Origin: Bacteroidota bacterium
GTDB lineage: Bacteria > Bacteroidota > Bacteroidia > Cytophagales > Cyclobacteriaceae
Direction of reading: 5' to 3'
Length of the DNA stretch: 64,000 nucleotides
Assembly (NCBI GenBank): GCA_016191555.1
Contig: JACPVX010000037.1
Span: 1-64,000 of the forward strand
Part shown: positions 27,281 through 36,376 of the stretch, one piece after another
How the letters are laid out: each line of letters opens with the position of its first letter
How positions within the stretch are numbered: position 1 is the first letter of the stretch
Program-made: the position numbers and the translations under genes
Notes under the pieces: model-generated
The model's database searches: none
What the model was told of the DNA's origin: nothing
What the model saw: the letters and a program-made list of their open reading frames with translations, nothing else

Positions 27281-28456
27281 ATGGAAATTAGGGGAGTTAT
27301 TACACTAAAACAAGGAAGAGATCATTCGATCAGACGGTATCACCCCTGGATTTTTTCAGGTGCTATTCAATCTATGGAAGGATCGCTAGATGATGGCGAC
27401 TGGGTAGAAGTCCGCGATGCTACTAAAAAAACAGTTGCCTTTGGCCATTACCAAAAGGGTACGATCACCGTACGCGCCATTACATTTACGGCAAGCAACC
27501 CTACCGATCGTGTCTTTCATGAAAAGTTGAGCAAAGCCTTTCAACAGCGAATCTCCACGCAGGTGGTTTCCGATCAAACCAATTCCTACCGATTAGTACA
27601 TGGCGAAGGAGACGGCTTGCCCGGTTTGATCATAGATATTTACCAGTCGGTGGCGGTGATGCAGGCGCATTCGGCAGGTATGCATGCCGATCGCGTGGCA
27701 ATTGCAAATGCACTTGTGGAGGTAATGAATGGAGCGATCACTGCAGTTTATTATAAAAGTCAGGGTACGCTTCCTACAAAAACAGAGAATGAATATTTGT
27801 TTGGGATGGCGGCAACTCCGCACGTAGCCCTGGAGCTTGGTAATAAATTTTTGGTGGACTGGGAGGAGGGACAGAAAACCGGTTTCTTTTTGGACCAACG
27901 AGAAAACCGAAAATTAGTAGGTGAGTTGGCCAGAGGGAAGAAAGTGTTGAACACATTTTGCTATACCGGAGGATTTTCGATTTATGCATTGGCCGGAGGC
28001 GCAGAATTAGTTCACTCGGTTGATTCATCCGAGCGGGCGGTGCAGATGACGCGAAAGAATATTGAGCTCAATGGATTTGATGCACAGCAACATGCGAGCT
28101 TTGCCAGCGATACATTTGATTTCCTCAAAGACAAAAAAGATGTGTATGATTTTATTATACTCGATCCGCCTGCATTTGCCAAGCATAAGGACGCCAAACA
28201 TCAGGCGATGAAAGGCTATCAACGTTTGAATGCCGAAGCCATGAAGATGATACAACCGGGAGGAATTATTTTCACTTTCTCTTGTTCGCAGGTGGTAGAC
28301 CGACAATTATTTTATGACACGGTAGTTTCAGCAGCCATTCAGGCAGGCAGAACCATCAAAGTATTGCATCACCTTTCGCAGCCAGCTGATCATCCGGTTT
28401 CGATCTTTCATCCGGAAGGAGAATATCTAAAAGGGTTGGTGTTGTTTGTGGAATAA
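27281..28456 (+). CDS. class I SAM-dependent rRNA methyltransferase (RlmI-like, PUA domain)
   Basis: HPWIFSGAIQSMEG; KTGFFLDQRENRKLVGELARGKKVLNTFCYTGGFSIYALAGGA; YDFIILDPPAFAKHKDAKHQAMKGYQRLN. Confidence 0.95.
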   Translation: MEIRGVITLKQGRDHSIRRYHPWIFSGAIQSMEGSLDDGDWVEVRDATKKTVAFGHYQKGTITVRAITFTASNPTDRVFHEKLSKAFQQRISTQVVSDQTNSYRLVHGEGDGLPGLIIDIYQSVAVMQAHSAGMHADRVAIANALVEVMNGAITAVYYKSQGTLPTKTENEYLFGMAATPHVALELGNKFLVDWEEGQKTGFFLDQRENRKLVGELARGKKVLNTFCYTGGFSIYALAGGAELVHSVDSSERAVQMTRKNIELNGFDAQQHASFASDTFDFLKDKKDVYDFIILDPPAFAKHKDAKHQAMKGYQRLNAEAMKMIQPGGIIFTFSCSQVVDRQLFYDTVVSAAIQAGRTIKVLHHLSQPADHPVSIFHPEGEYLKGLVLFVE

Positions 28457-28532
28457 CAATTGCTTGGTGTAATAACACCAAAATATATTCATCTCTTTTC
28501 TTACTTTCGGGTTCAACCGAATCTAATAACCT

Positions 28533-29852
28533 ATGACAAAAAAATTCTGGAGAGGCCCAAGTGCAATTGTGCTTATCGCCCTATTGGCGTCCACATTTAG
28601 CCAGGCACAAACCAATCCCAAAGTAATCACGAAGCTCAATCAGCAAGCCAATGAAATGGAGAAAAAGGTGATTGAATGGAGAAGACATTTCCATCAGTTT
28701 CCTGAACTTTCGAATCGGGAGTTTAAAACAGGAGCCAAAATTGCTGAACATTTAAAGTCACTCGGACTCGAAGTAAAATATCCGGTGGCGAAAACCGGAG
28801 CGGTTGCCATCTTGCGAACGGGCAAGCCTGGACCTACCATCGCGCTGCGTGCAGATATTGATGGACTTCCTGTGGTGGAGCGAAACAGTTTACCGTTTGC
28901 ATCCAAAGAGAAAAGCGAATACCTCAGCCAATCAGTAGGAGTGATGCATGCCTGTGGTCACGATACGCACATTGCCATCTTAATGGGCGCAGCGGAAATC
29001 TTAACCAAAATGAAAGCCGACCTAAAAGGAACCATTGTATTTTTATTTCAACCGGCTGAAGAAGGTGCACCGGCTGGTGAAGAAGGAGGGGCTGCTTTAA
29101 TGATTAAAGAAGGTGCACTCGATAATCCGAAAGTAGATGCAGTATTTGGATTGCATATTAGTTCACTCACACCGGTGGGCACACTTACCTATCGCCCGGA
29201 AGGGATGATGGCAGCAGTTGATCAACTTAATATCAAAGTAACAGGCCGCCAGACACACGGTGCAGCACCTTGGAATGGTGTTGACCCCATTGTAGTTTCT
29301 GCGCAGATAATAAATTCACTGCAGACAATTGTTAGTCGTCAGTTAGAATTGACAAATGCAGCAGCCGTTGTCACGATTGGTAAAATTACCGGAGGCGTGC
29401 GCAACAACATCATTCCGGAAACGGTAGAGATGGCCGGCACAATTCGCACGCTTGACAACAAAATGCAAGAGCAAGTACATGAAAAAATTAGAAGCATTGC
29501 TGAGAATACCGCGAAAGGCATGGGCGCCAAAGCAGAAGTAGAAATTATCAGAGGATATCCGGTAACATATAATGATGTGCCGCTTACTTCTTGGGCAGTG
29601 CCAACGCTGGAGCGTGTGGCAGGCAAAGATCACGTGAAGCTTATTCCAGCGGTAACAGGTGCTGAAGATTTTTCATTCTTTGCGCAAAAGGTGCCCGGGT
29701 TTTTCTTTTTCGTGGGCGGAATGCCACTGGATGCGGACCCAGCTAAAACATCAGCTCATCACACACCGGATTTTTACATTGACGAAAGTGGTATGTTAAC
29801 AGGCTTGAAAGCCATGCTCAACTTGACGGTTGAATATTTGAATAAGAAGTAA
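28533..29852 (+). CDS. M20 family amidohydrolase (IAA-amino acid hydrolase-like), exported
   Basis: WRRHFHQFPELSNREFKT; ALRADIDGLPVVE; VMHACGHDTHIAILMGAAEIL; FLFQPAEEG; GAEDFSFFAQKVPGFFFFVG. Confidence 0.95.
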   Translation: MTKKFWRGPSAIVLIALLASTFSQAQTNPKVITKLNQQANEMEKKVIEWRRHFHQFPELSNREFKTGAKIAEHLKSLGLEVKYPVAKTGAVAILRTGKPGPTIALRADIDGLPVVERNSLPFASKEKSEYLSQSVGVMHACGHDTHIAILMGAAEILTKMKADLKGTIVFLFQPAEEGAPAGEEGGAALMIKEGALDNPKVDAVFGLHISSLTPVGTLTYRPEGMMAAVDQLNIKVTGRQTHGAAPWNGVDPIVVSAQIINSLQTIVSRQLELTNAAAVVTIGKITGGVRNNIIPETVEMAGTIRTLDNKMQEQVHEKIRSIAENTAKGMGAKAEVEIIRGYPVTYNDVPLTSWAVPTLERVAGKDHVKLIPAVTGAEDFSFFAQKVPGFFFFVGGMPLDADPAKTSAHHTPDFYIDESGMLTGLKAMLNLTVEYLNKK

Positions 29853-29865
29853 TTCAAAAGCTTTG

Positions 29866-29904
29866 AAAAAAAAAGAGGTCGCTCATCGGGCGACCTCTTT
29901 TTTA
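29866..29904. terminator. bidirectional Rho-independent terminator
   Basis: A-tract GAGGTCGC-TCATCGG-GCGACCTC T-tract between convergent genes. Confidence 0.85.
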
Positions 29905-29924
29905 TTTTGGAATGTGGCAAAGAG

Positions 29925-30521
29925 CTAAACACTTTTCCACTTAATGCCACAACCAATTGCTTTGGTCTTTGTGGTAGTCACTTTTTTTCCGGCCAGTAAC
30001 TCATCCACAGCTGTCTCTACATATTTTTTGGTTACGGCTTCTGCCTTCCGGGCACTATCATCAATCGCTCCAATGTATGCCACTTTTAAATCTTTTGTAA
30101 GCACAAAAACGTGAGGCGTGTTGGTAGCACCAAAGACTTTGGCTACAGATTGCGACTCATCAACCAAATACGGGAAGTCGTACGATTTTTCTTTGGCGAT
30201 TCGAACCATTTCTTCAAATGAATCTCCGGAAGACTTCGAATCATCATTGGCGTTGATCGTAATAACAGGATATCCGACAGCCGCATATTTTTTGTTTAGT
30301 GCAATGATGCGTTCATTATATGCCTTTGAATAAGGACAAGTGTTACAATCGAAAATAACAATGAATCCTTTGGCGTTTTTAAAATCAGCCAGTGACACCA
30401 TTTTACCATCCACATTTTTTAGCTTGAAGTCAGCCGCAGTGTCCCCTACTTCGTAACCTTCTTTAATCGGAGCGCCCGCCCAAAAAAGCGCCAGAATCAA
30501 CGATAAAACCAGAGTTTTCAT
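29925..30521 (-). CDS. thioredoxin-fold redoxin (AhpC/TSA-like) with CNTCPYS motif
   Basis: GDTAADFKLKNVDGKMVSLADFKNAKGFIVIFDCNTCPYSKAYNERI. Confidence 0.88.
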   Translation of the reverse strand: MKTLVLSLILALFWAGAPIKEGYEVGDTAADFKLKNVDGKMVSLADFKNAKGFIVIFDCNTCPYSKAYNERIIALNKKYAAVGYPVITINANDDSKSSGDSFEEMVRIAKEKSYDFPYLVDESQSVAKVFGATNTPHVFVLTKDLKVAYIGAIDDSARKAEAVTKKYVETAVDELLAGKKVTTTKTKAIGCGIKWKSV

Positions 30522-30534
30522 AATCTTAGAAAAT

Positions 30535-31011
30535 TTAGTTGTTTACTTTTTTAATTAATTCTTCCAGTTGACCTTCAGCGAGTTCGCCTTGAACCAGTTC
30601 GCGCTTTTTGGTTTTTGTATTGATCACTAATGTAGTAGGTAGTGCTCCCGACCAACGTTTATCAATCTTGTCAATCCAAGCATTGGGATCATTTTCGGTC
30701 AGAAATAAAACTTTGGCTTGCAGCTTCTTTCGATTCTGAAAGCGAACTACTTTTTCAACATCCGAGTCGAGATCATAATCCATACTAACCAACAACACTT
30801 GCACATGGGAGTTTTCCTGATGAAGTTTCTCCAAAAGCGGCAGTTCTTTGATACAAGGGGCACACCAGGTTGCCCAAAAGTTTATCACCAGCACTTTATC
30901 GCTAGGTGATTGCAATATTTTTTGCAAATCAGTTAGCTTGATCGATTCAATATCCTGCCCAACTAAAGCAGAAGAAACCAACCAGAATCCAAGCACAAGG
31001 TATTTTCGCAT
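30535..31011 (-). CDS. TlpA-like thioredoxin
   Basis: VLVINFWATWCAPCIKELPLLEKLHQEN. Confidence 0.9.
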   Translation of the reverse strand: MRKYLVLGFWLVSSALVGQDIESIKLTDLQKILQSPSDKVLVINFWATWCAPCIKELPLLEKLHQENSHVQVLLVSMDYDLDSDVEKVVRFQNRKKLQAKVLFLTENDPNAWIDKIDKRWSGALPTTLVINTKTKKRELVQGELAEGQLEELIKKVNN

Positions 31012-31126
31012 AAGCTTTTCTCAGGCTGTAAAAGTAAGGCCGAAATGAATAGGTTGGGTGTAAGTTTTATAAATGGAATTAATCTGATCAGTAACGCATT
31101 AAAAGCAAGGATTTGGAGCAAAAAAG

Positions 31127-31233
31127 TAGTCCACAAAAAAGACTAGTTATCCACATTACCTTACTATTAAGTGATAAACATCTGATTTACAATACTTTAA
31201 ATCGATATTGGTTAATCACTTCTTTGTGGACAA
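31127..31233. other. secondary DnaA-box-like cluster
   Basis: TTATCCACA at 31147-31155(+); TAGTCCACA 31127-31135(+); TTGTCCACA 31225-31233(-). Confidence 0.4.
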
Positions 31234-31377
31234 CTACTGGCGGGAATTTCTCAACCTATTCGTAAATAGATGATTTTCAGCAGCATAGAAATGCTCAACG
31301 ATGACAAATGAATGTAATTTTTTGAGATGGCTTTCAAACAATTGAAAGCATAAAGTGCTGATGGTTCCGGAAAATGA

Positions 31378-31629
31378 TTAGGCTGTTCTAAGTAAGACAG
31401 GCTCTTCCTCAATAGGGTTTTTTACTTCGATCACTTTGGCGCGACCATGTCCGAGCCAGTCGAGATAATCGCGGTAGAGAATACAATCGTTCATCAGCGC
31501 ATCCACCTTCAGGATTTTGATTATTTTTTCGCGATCGAATGAACTCCAAATAGCGGATTTTTGATCTTCGGGAAGAGATGAAATGCGAACAAACTCAATC
31601 CCTTTGTAAACTTCTGATGTAGCTCTCAT
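31378..31629 (-). CDS. hypothetical protein, 83 aa
   Basis: Protein-like ORF in an otherwise empty region; no recognised family. Confidence 0.6.
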   Translation of the reverse strand: MRATSEVYKGIEFVRISSLPEDQKSAIWSSFDREKIIKILKVDALMNDCILYRDYLDWLGHGRAKVIEVKNPIEEEPVLLRTA

Positions 31630-31738
31630 ATGATGTGTGATCGTGGATAGCCGTTAGACTAACTTGGTAACCCATCGTTTAGTGCAAAGTTAAATAAAGA
31701 GTAAGTTTGTTTGACCTTTTTCCAGTTAATAAATCGGT

Positions 31739-32653
31739 ATGCAAAAATTGATTTCCTTAACAATTATTTTCTTTTTGACGCTCACCTATTCATCTTGTCA
31801 AAAGAAACAACCACTCATGGCCGCAAACAGTTCGTTTACCGAAACGGATTCGTTTAAGAGCTATTGGTACAATGGTTTGGCGGAAATAAACTCCTATCAA
31901 CTTTCTCAGTCTCGCTATGGAGAAACGCGCGAAGGTAAGGCAGTACTTATTTTTGTGACGGAAGATTTTTCGGAGAAAAAGCAAGTAAAACTGGATGACC
32001 AACCGGCAGCGGGTGACCATAAAATATCGGTGCTGAAAATGAATTTCACTAAAAACTTTGTCACGGGTATCTATCCCTATTCGATGATGCTTTCGGCTTT
32101 TACTCCGATCAGCAGCAACCAGTATCCCGCAACACTTAAGTTAACCATGTCATCGCAAGAATGGTGTGGACAAGTTTTCACGCAAGTGAATTGGAAAGAC
32201 AAGAAATACGCCATACAATCCAATTCTTATTTTGAGAAAGAAGGGGATGAGCAAAAAACAGTACCGAATGTTTTGTTGGAAGATGAATTGTGGAATCGCA
32301 TTCGGCTTGGCCCGGAGGCATTGCCAACCGGGAAAGTGATTTTGCTACCCGGCCTATTTTACACGAGACTACTTCACACAGAATTGGCGCCCCAAGAAGT
32401 GAACCTAAAAAAAGAAGATTTTGCTGATAGCATACGTTACACAATCCAATTTGAAAAAGCCAAACGAACATTGGCGATCGTGTTTGAAAAAAAGTTTCCG
32501 TTCAAAATTCTTGGCTGGGAAGAGCAATTTACCGAGCGAAGCAAACCCGTCATTACTAGGGCAACCTTGATAAAAACCATTCGTTTGGATTATTGGACAA
32601 AAAATAAAAACGAGTTTAATTACTTACGCGATTCACTTGGGCTTCAACGATAA
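31739..32653 (+). CDS. lipoprotein of unknown function
   Basis: Lipobox TYSSCQKK; FKSYWYNGLAEINSYQLSQSRYGETREGKAVLIFVTEDF, reminiscent of a conserved Bacteroidota family. Confidence 0.75.
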   Translation: MQKLISLTIIFFLTLTYSSCQKKQPLMAANSSFTETDSFKSYWYNGLAEINSYQLSQSRYGETREGKAVLIFVTEDFSEKKQVKLDDQPAAGDHKISVLKMNFTKNFVTGIYPYSMMLSAFTPISSNQYPATLKLTMSSQEWCGQVFTQVNWKDKKYAIQSNSYFEKEGDEQKTVPNVLLEDELWNRIRLGPEALPTGKVILLPGLFYTRLLHTELAPQEVNLKKEDFADSIRYTIQFEKAKRTLAIVFEKKFPFKILGWEEQFTERSKPVITRATLIKTIRLDYWTKNKNEFNYLRDSLGLQR

Positions 32654-32658
32654 CTTTT

Positions 32659-33807
32659 ATGCTTTCTAATCAACGTTCTAAATTTTCATTGCCGGCTACC
32701 GGCATTTATCTGAATGGCGCCTACATGAGCCCCCTGCTGAAATCTGTAGAAAAAGCCGGTCTCAAAGGAATGCTTCGCAAGCGAAATCCGTTTTCAATAA
32801 CACCTTCCGACTTTTTTACAGAAACTGAAAAGTTGAGAAATGAATTTGCGCGACTGATCAACGTAAAGCAAAGCAATCGTATCGTCATCATTCCTTCCGT
32901 TTCCTATGGTATTGCCACTGTAGCTAAGAACCTCAAAATATCAGCAGGTGAGAATGTTGTTGTCGCTGCTGAGCAATTTCCAAGTAACTATTATTCCTGG
33001 AAAGAACTTGTTCATGAAAGAGGTGGTGAGTTAAAAGTGGTTTCGTCAGTTCAGAGTCAGGGAAGAGGAAAAATTTGGAACGAGAGGATACTGGAAAGCA
33101 TTAACTCCAAAACGAGGTTGGTGGCACTTGGTCATGTCCATTGGGCCGATGGTACATTGTTTCAATTAACAGAAATTAGAAAGAGAACAAAGGAGGTAGG
33201 CGCACTGCTGGTGATTGACGGAACCCAATCGGTAGGCGCATTGCCTTTTGATGTTCAAAAAATTCAGCCCGATGCATTGATTTGTGGAGGGTATAAATGG
33301 TTGATGGGACCTTATTCTATTGGGCTTGCTTACTATGGCGAATATTTTGACAAGGGAAAACCGCTGGAGGAAAATTGGATCAACCGAAAGGATAGCGAAG
33401 ATTTTTCGTCACTGGTAATTTATCAAGATGATTATCAATCGGGCGCTTTACGATATGAAGTAGGCGAGCATAGCAACTTTATTGCTGTGCCAATGATGCT
33501 CGCGGCAATTCAACAAATTAGCAAATGGAAACCAGCCAACATTCAAACGTATTGCGAAAAGATTTCGAAGAAGGCGTTAGCGCAACTAACAGACGCAGGA
33601 TTTTGGATTGAAGATTCTGCTTACCGTGCGCATCATTTGTTTGGAATTCGTTTGCCAAATAACGGAAACAGGGAGAAGGTTGTGGAGACCTTAAAGAAGA
33701 ATAAGATCGCGGTGTCGTTTCGGGGAGATGCCATACGTGTGGCGCCACACGTTTATAACTCAGAAGCGGAAATGAATAAGCTCGCTTTGGTGCTGACGAA
33801 GGTATAG
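32659..33807 (+). CDS. class V aminotransferase (cysteine desulfurase-like fold)
   Basis: GIYLNGAYMSPLL; LVALGHVHWADGTLFQL; LLVIDGTQSVGALPFDVQKIQPDALICGGYKWLMGPYSIGLAY. Confidence 0.92.
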   Translation: MLSNQRSKFSLPATGIYLNGAYMSPLLKSVEKAGLKGMLRKRNPFSITPSDFFTETEKLRNEFARLINVKQSNRIVIIPSVSYGIATVAKNLKISAGENVVVAAEQFPSNYYSWKELVHERGGELKVVSSVQSQGRGKIWNERILESINSKTRLVALGHVHWADGTLFQLTEIRKRTKEVGALLVIDGTQSVGALPFDVQKIQPDALICGGYKWLMGPYSIGLAYYGEYFDKGKPLEENWINRKDSEDFSSLVIYQDDYQSGALRYEVGEHSNFIAVPMMLAAIQQISKWKPANIQTYCEKISKKALAQLTDAGFWIEDSAYRAHHLFGIRLPNNGNREKVVETLKKNKIAVSFRGDAIRVAPHVYNSEAEMNKLALVLTKV

Positions 33808-34740
33808 CTACCAACTTCCGGAACTTCCGCCACCACCAAAACTTCCACCGCCTCCTGAAAAGCTGCTGCTGGAAGAACTGGAAGAAGAGCTTGACCAACT
33901 ACTACCTCCTGAAGACCAGCCGCTACCACTAGAGCTGCCTCCACTACCACCACTGGCGGATTCCCATTTCAATAATTTTTTGCCGCTTTTAGCGATCCAT
34001 AAGCGCAGCAGTGGGTATACAATTAAGTAGCCTCCAAAAATCCACCAGGAAAACATCAGCCCTAAAAACACTGCATAAAATGGAGTAAGAAAAGCATACA
34101 ATATCCAGGTCATTACACCATCCGAAAATAAACCAACACCGGCAAATATTCCCAGAAACAAGAATATAACGCCCGCAATAATCCATTTGGTGGTGGGATC
34201 CATATCATCAAGATTGTTGGACGCATCTTCGGCGGCATACTCACCACGGATGGCGGCTTTTATAGAAATGATAGCAGCTAAAACACCGGCATCATAGTCG
34301 CCTCGCCTGAACTCAGGTGCCATTTCATTTCGGATGATGCGATTGCTGTGCGCATCGGTGAGCGCACCTTCTAATCCCTGGCCCACTTCAATTCTCATTT
34401 TGTGATCGTCTACAGCGATCAAAAGAAGAACGCCATTATCATTCTTTTTCGAGCCGAGTTTCCATTTCTCTGCCACTTTTATCGAAAAGTCTTCCAGCAC
34501 TTCACCTTCCAATGACTGGATGATGAGAATAGCAATTTGATTGGAGGTGGAATCTTCATAGCTCGCTAAATCTTTTTCAAGTTGATCTACCGTTTCCGCT
34601 TTGAGTATGTGGGCTTCGTCATGAACGCGTTGGCCCCACAATTCGGGCACAGCCTTTTGTGCCAGTGATGAGAAGGAACAAGCAGTACAGGCAATGAGTA
34701 CGAATAAAGTTTTTCGCAAAGAAGCAACAGATGTTTGCAC
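33808..34740 (-). CDS. TPM-domain (YgcG-like) membrane protein with Ser/Gly-rich tail
   Basis: RVHDEAHILKAETVDQLEKDLASYEDSTSNQIAILIIQSLEGE; MRIEVGQGLEGALTDAHSNRIIRNEMAPEFRRGDYDAGV; tail SSSFSGGGGSFGGGGSSGSW. Confidence 0.93.
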   Translation of the reverse strand: MQTSVASLRKTLFVLIACTACSFSSLAQKAVPELWGQRVHDEAHILKAETVDQLEKDLASYEDSTSNQIAILIIQSLEGEVLEDFSIKVAEKWKLGSKKNDNGVLLLIAVDDHKMRIEVGQGLEGALTDAHSNRIIRNEMAPEFRRGDYDAGVLAAIISIKAAIRGEYAAEDASNNLDDMDPTTKWIIAGVIFLFLGIFAGVGLFSDGVMTWILYAFLTPFYAVFLGLMFSWWIFGGYLIVYPLLRLWIAKSGKKLLKWESASGGSGGSSSGSGWSSGGSSWSSSSSSSSSSSFSGGGGSFGGGGSSGSW

Positions 34741-34768
34741 CTATCTAGAATTAAAAGTTAAAACTTAT

Positions 34769-35539
34769 TTACCATGAATCGCTGGAGCCACCACCACCAA
34801 AGCTTCCGCCACCCCCATAATCAGAGCCGCCCCCCCACGAACTACTTGAGCCGCCACCAAAACCGCCACCTAACAAAGAGCCAGCTGCCCAATATCCTCC
34901 CGCACCGCCACCACCTTTTCTCCGCGACATGATAATGATGATAATGATAATGATGATGATGGTTGTTAAGGGAGATCTTCCTCCACGCTTGCGCCTTGCC
35001 GGTGGGCCATCGCCTTTGTAGGTTCCTTTGATCGCTTGAATGATCGCCACCGTTCCGGCTGTCACTCCGGCATCGTAATTTCCCTGACGAAATTGTGGTG
35101 CTACTTCGTTGCGATTAATGCGACTGGAAAGAGCATCTGTCAAAACACCTTCAAGTCCCTGACCGACTTCAATGCGCATTTTGCGCTCTTGAATAGCGAT
35201 GATGAAAATTACACCATTGTCATTTTCTTTGCTGCCGGCTTTCCATGCTTCGGCAACACGAATACCAAATCCATCAATGTCTTCCCCTTCCAATGTGGGT
35301 ACTATTAAAATAGCGATTTGATTGGAGGTAGAATCTCTTTCAGCTTTGAGAATCTGTTCGAGCTGAGCTACAGCGGAAGGAGAGAGCACATGTGCTTCAT
35401 CGTGCACCCACCTGCCCTCATGCGGAGGCACAGCAATTTGTGCGAAGGCAAATTCGCTCAAGATCAATAACAGAACGGTAAAGTATGTTTTTAATAGAAG
35501 ACGCATGTACTTTATTGAAATGGGTTGCACCAACATCAC
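34769..35539 (-). CDS. TPM-domain (YgcG-like) membrane protein, Gly/Ser-rich tail
   Basis: WVHDEAHVLSPSAVAQLEQILKAERDSTSNQIAILIVPTLEGE; MRIEVGQGLEGVLTDALSSRINRNEVAPQFRQGNYDAGV; tail GGGGSFGGGGSSDSW. Confidence 0.93.
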   Translation of the reverse strand: MMLVQPISIKYMRLLLKTYFTVLLLILSEFAFAQIAVPPHEGRWVHDEAHVLSPSAVAQLEQILKAERDSTSNQIAILIVPTLEGEDIDGFGIRVAEAWKAGSKENDNGVIFIIAIQERKMRIEVGQGLEGVLTDALSSRINRNEVAPQFRQGNYDAGVTAGTVAIIQAIKGTYKGDGPPARRKRGGRSPLTTIIIIIIIIIIMSRRKGGGGAGGYWAAGSLLGGGFGGGSSSSWGGGSDYGGGGSFGGGGSSDSW

Positions 35540-35540
35540 A

Positions 35541-36191
35541 CTATTCTATCCTCAAATCATCGCGTAACTCATTCACATCATCTACGGTTTTCAAAAATCC
35601 TTTTTCAAAAAGAATTTCGCCACAGCGTAAAATGGCGGCTTCAATGCCATCAGTAACTTTTCCCATCCGAATATTTTCGGTGATGCCCCGCACCAATTTA
35701 TCCCATTCTTTTTGATCCACCACTTTGCTAATACCGCGATCAGCCATCACAATTACCTCGCGCTCAAAAAACGAAACAAAAATCATGATGCCGGTACGAT
35801 GTCGTGTGTTAAAGACTTCTTCTTCTAAGAATGCATTTTCGGCACGCTTGCGCGTGGCCTGGTCGAGGAGGCGTTGACTCACTAAAAAACGTTTGAAAGG
35901 ATCAATAAAATGCGCAGCCAATGATCCAATTAATCCAAACATGGTTACGGTTAGGAATATGAAGAGCGGATCGTAAATGGCAAGGGAAGGCATATATCGA
36001 TCGAAAAAGATGATTACCAAAAAGCAAATTCCGGCAAGGGCTAAAAATCCGCGGTAAGCGGCCAAAGAATAATGCCCGCTTTTTTCGACAAAGACAGGAA
36101 CAATTTCACCTGAAATTTTGCTCTCCGCTTGATGCACTGCGGTTTTGATCCGATCGAGGTCGGCTTTGCTGAATCTTCGTTGAATCGACAT
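35541..36191 (-). CDS. TPM-domain membrane protein
   Basis: IKTAVHQAESKISGEIVPVFVEKSGHY; two TM helices; EVFNTRHRTGIMIFVSFFEREVIVMADRGISKVVDQKEWDKLV. Confidence 0.85.
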   Translation of the reverse strand: MSIQRRFSKADLDRIKTAVHQAESKISGEIVPVFVEKSGHYSLAAYRGFLALAGICFLVIIFFDRYMPSLAIYDPLFIFLTVTMFGLIGSLAAHFIDPFKRFLVSQRLLDQATRKRAENAFLEEEVFNTRHRTGIMIFVSFFEREVIVMADRGISKVVDQKEWDKLVRGITENIRMGKVTDGIEAAILRCGEILFEKGFLKTVDDVNELRDDLRIE

Positions 36192-36376
36192 AATAAAAAG
36201 AATTTACTGGCAGAATGCTGTCTGTCCGGATGGTAAAGTTAATCAAATACGATTAGCCAGCGATGTGACTTCATCATTTGTTTGGCAGCAGAAAGCAACG
36301 GAGGGCAGACAAACGCCTAGCCCAAATCAATGGATTTTTATTCTTTTTAACCAGAAGATCGTGATTGCTAAGGTAG

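Noticed and set aside
31739-32653. Annotation as septum formation inhibitor Maf
   Set aside because: Family members may carry that name in databases, but the protein is an exported lipoprotein with no Maf motifs.
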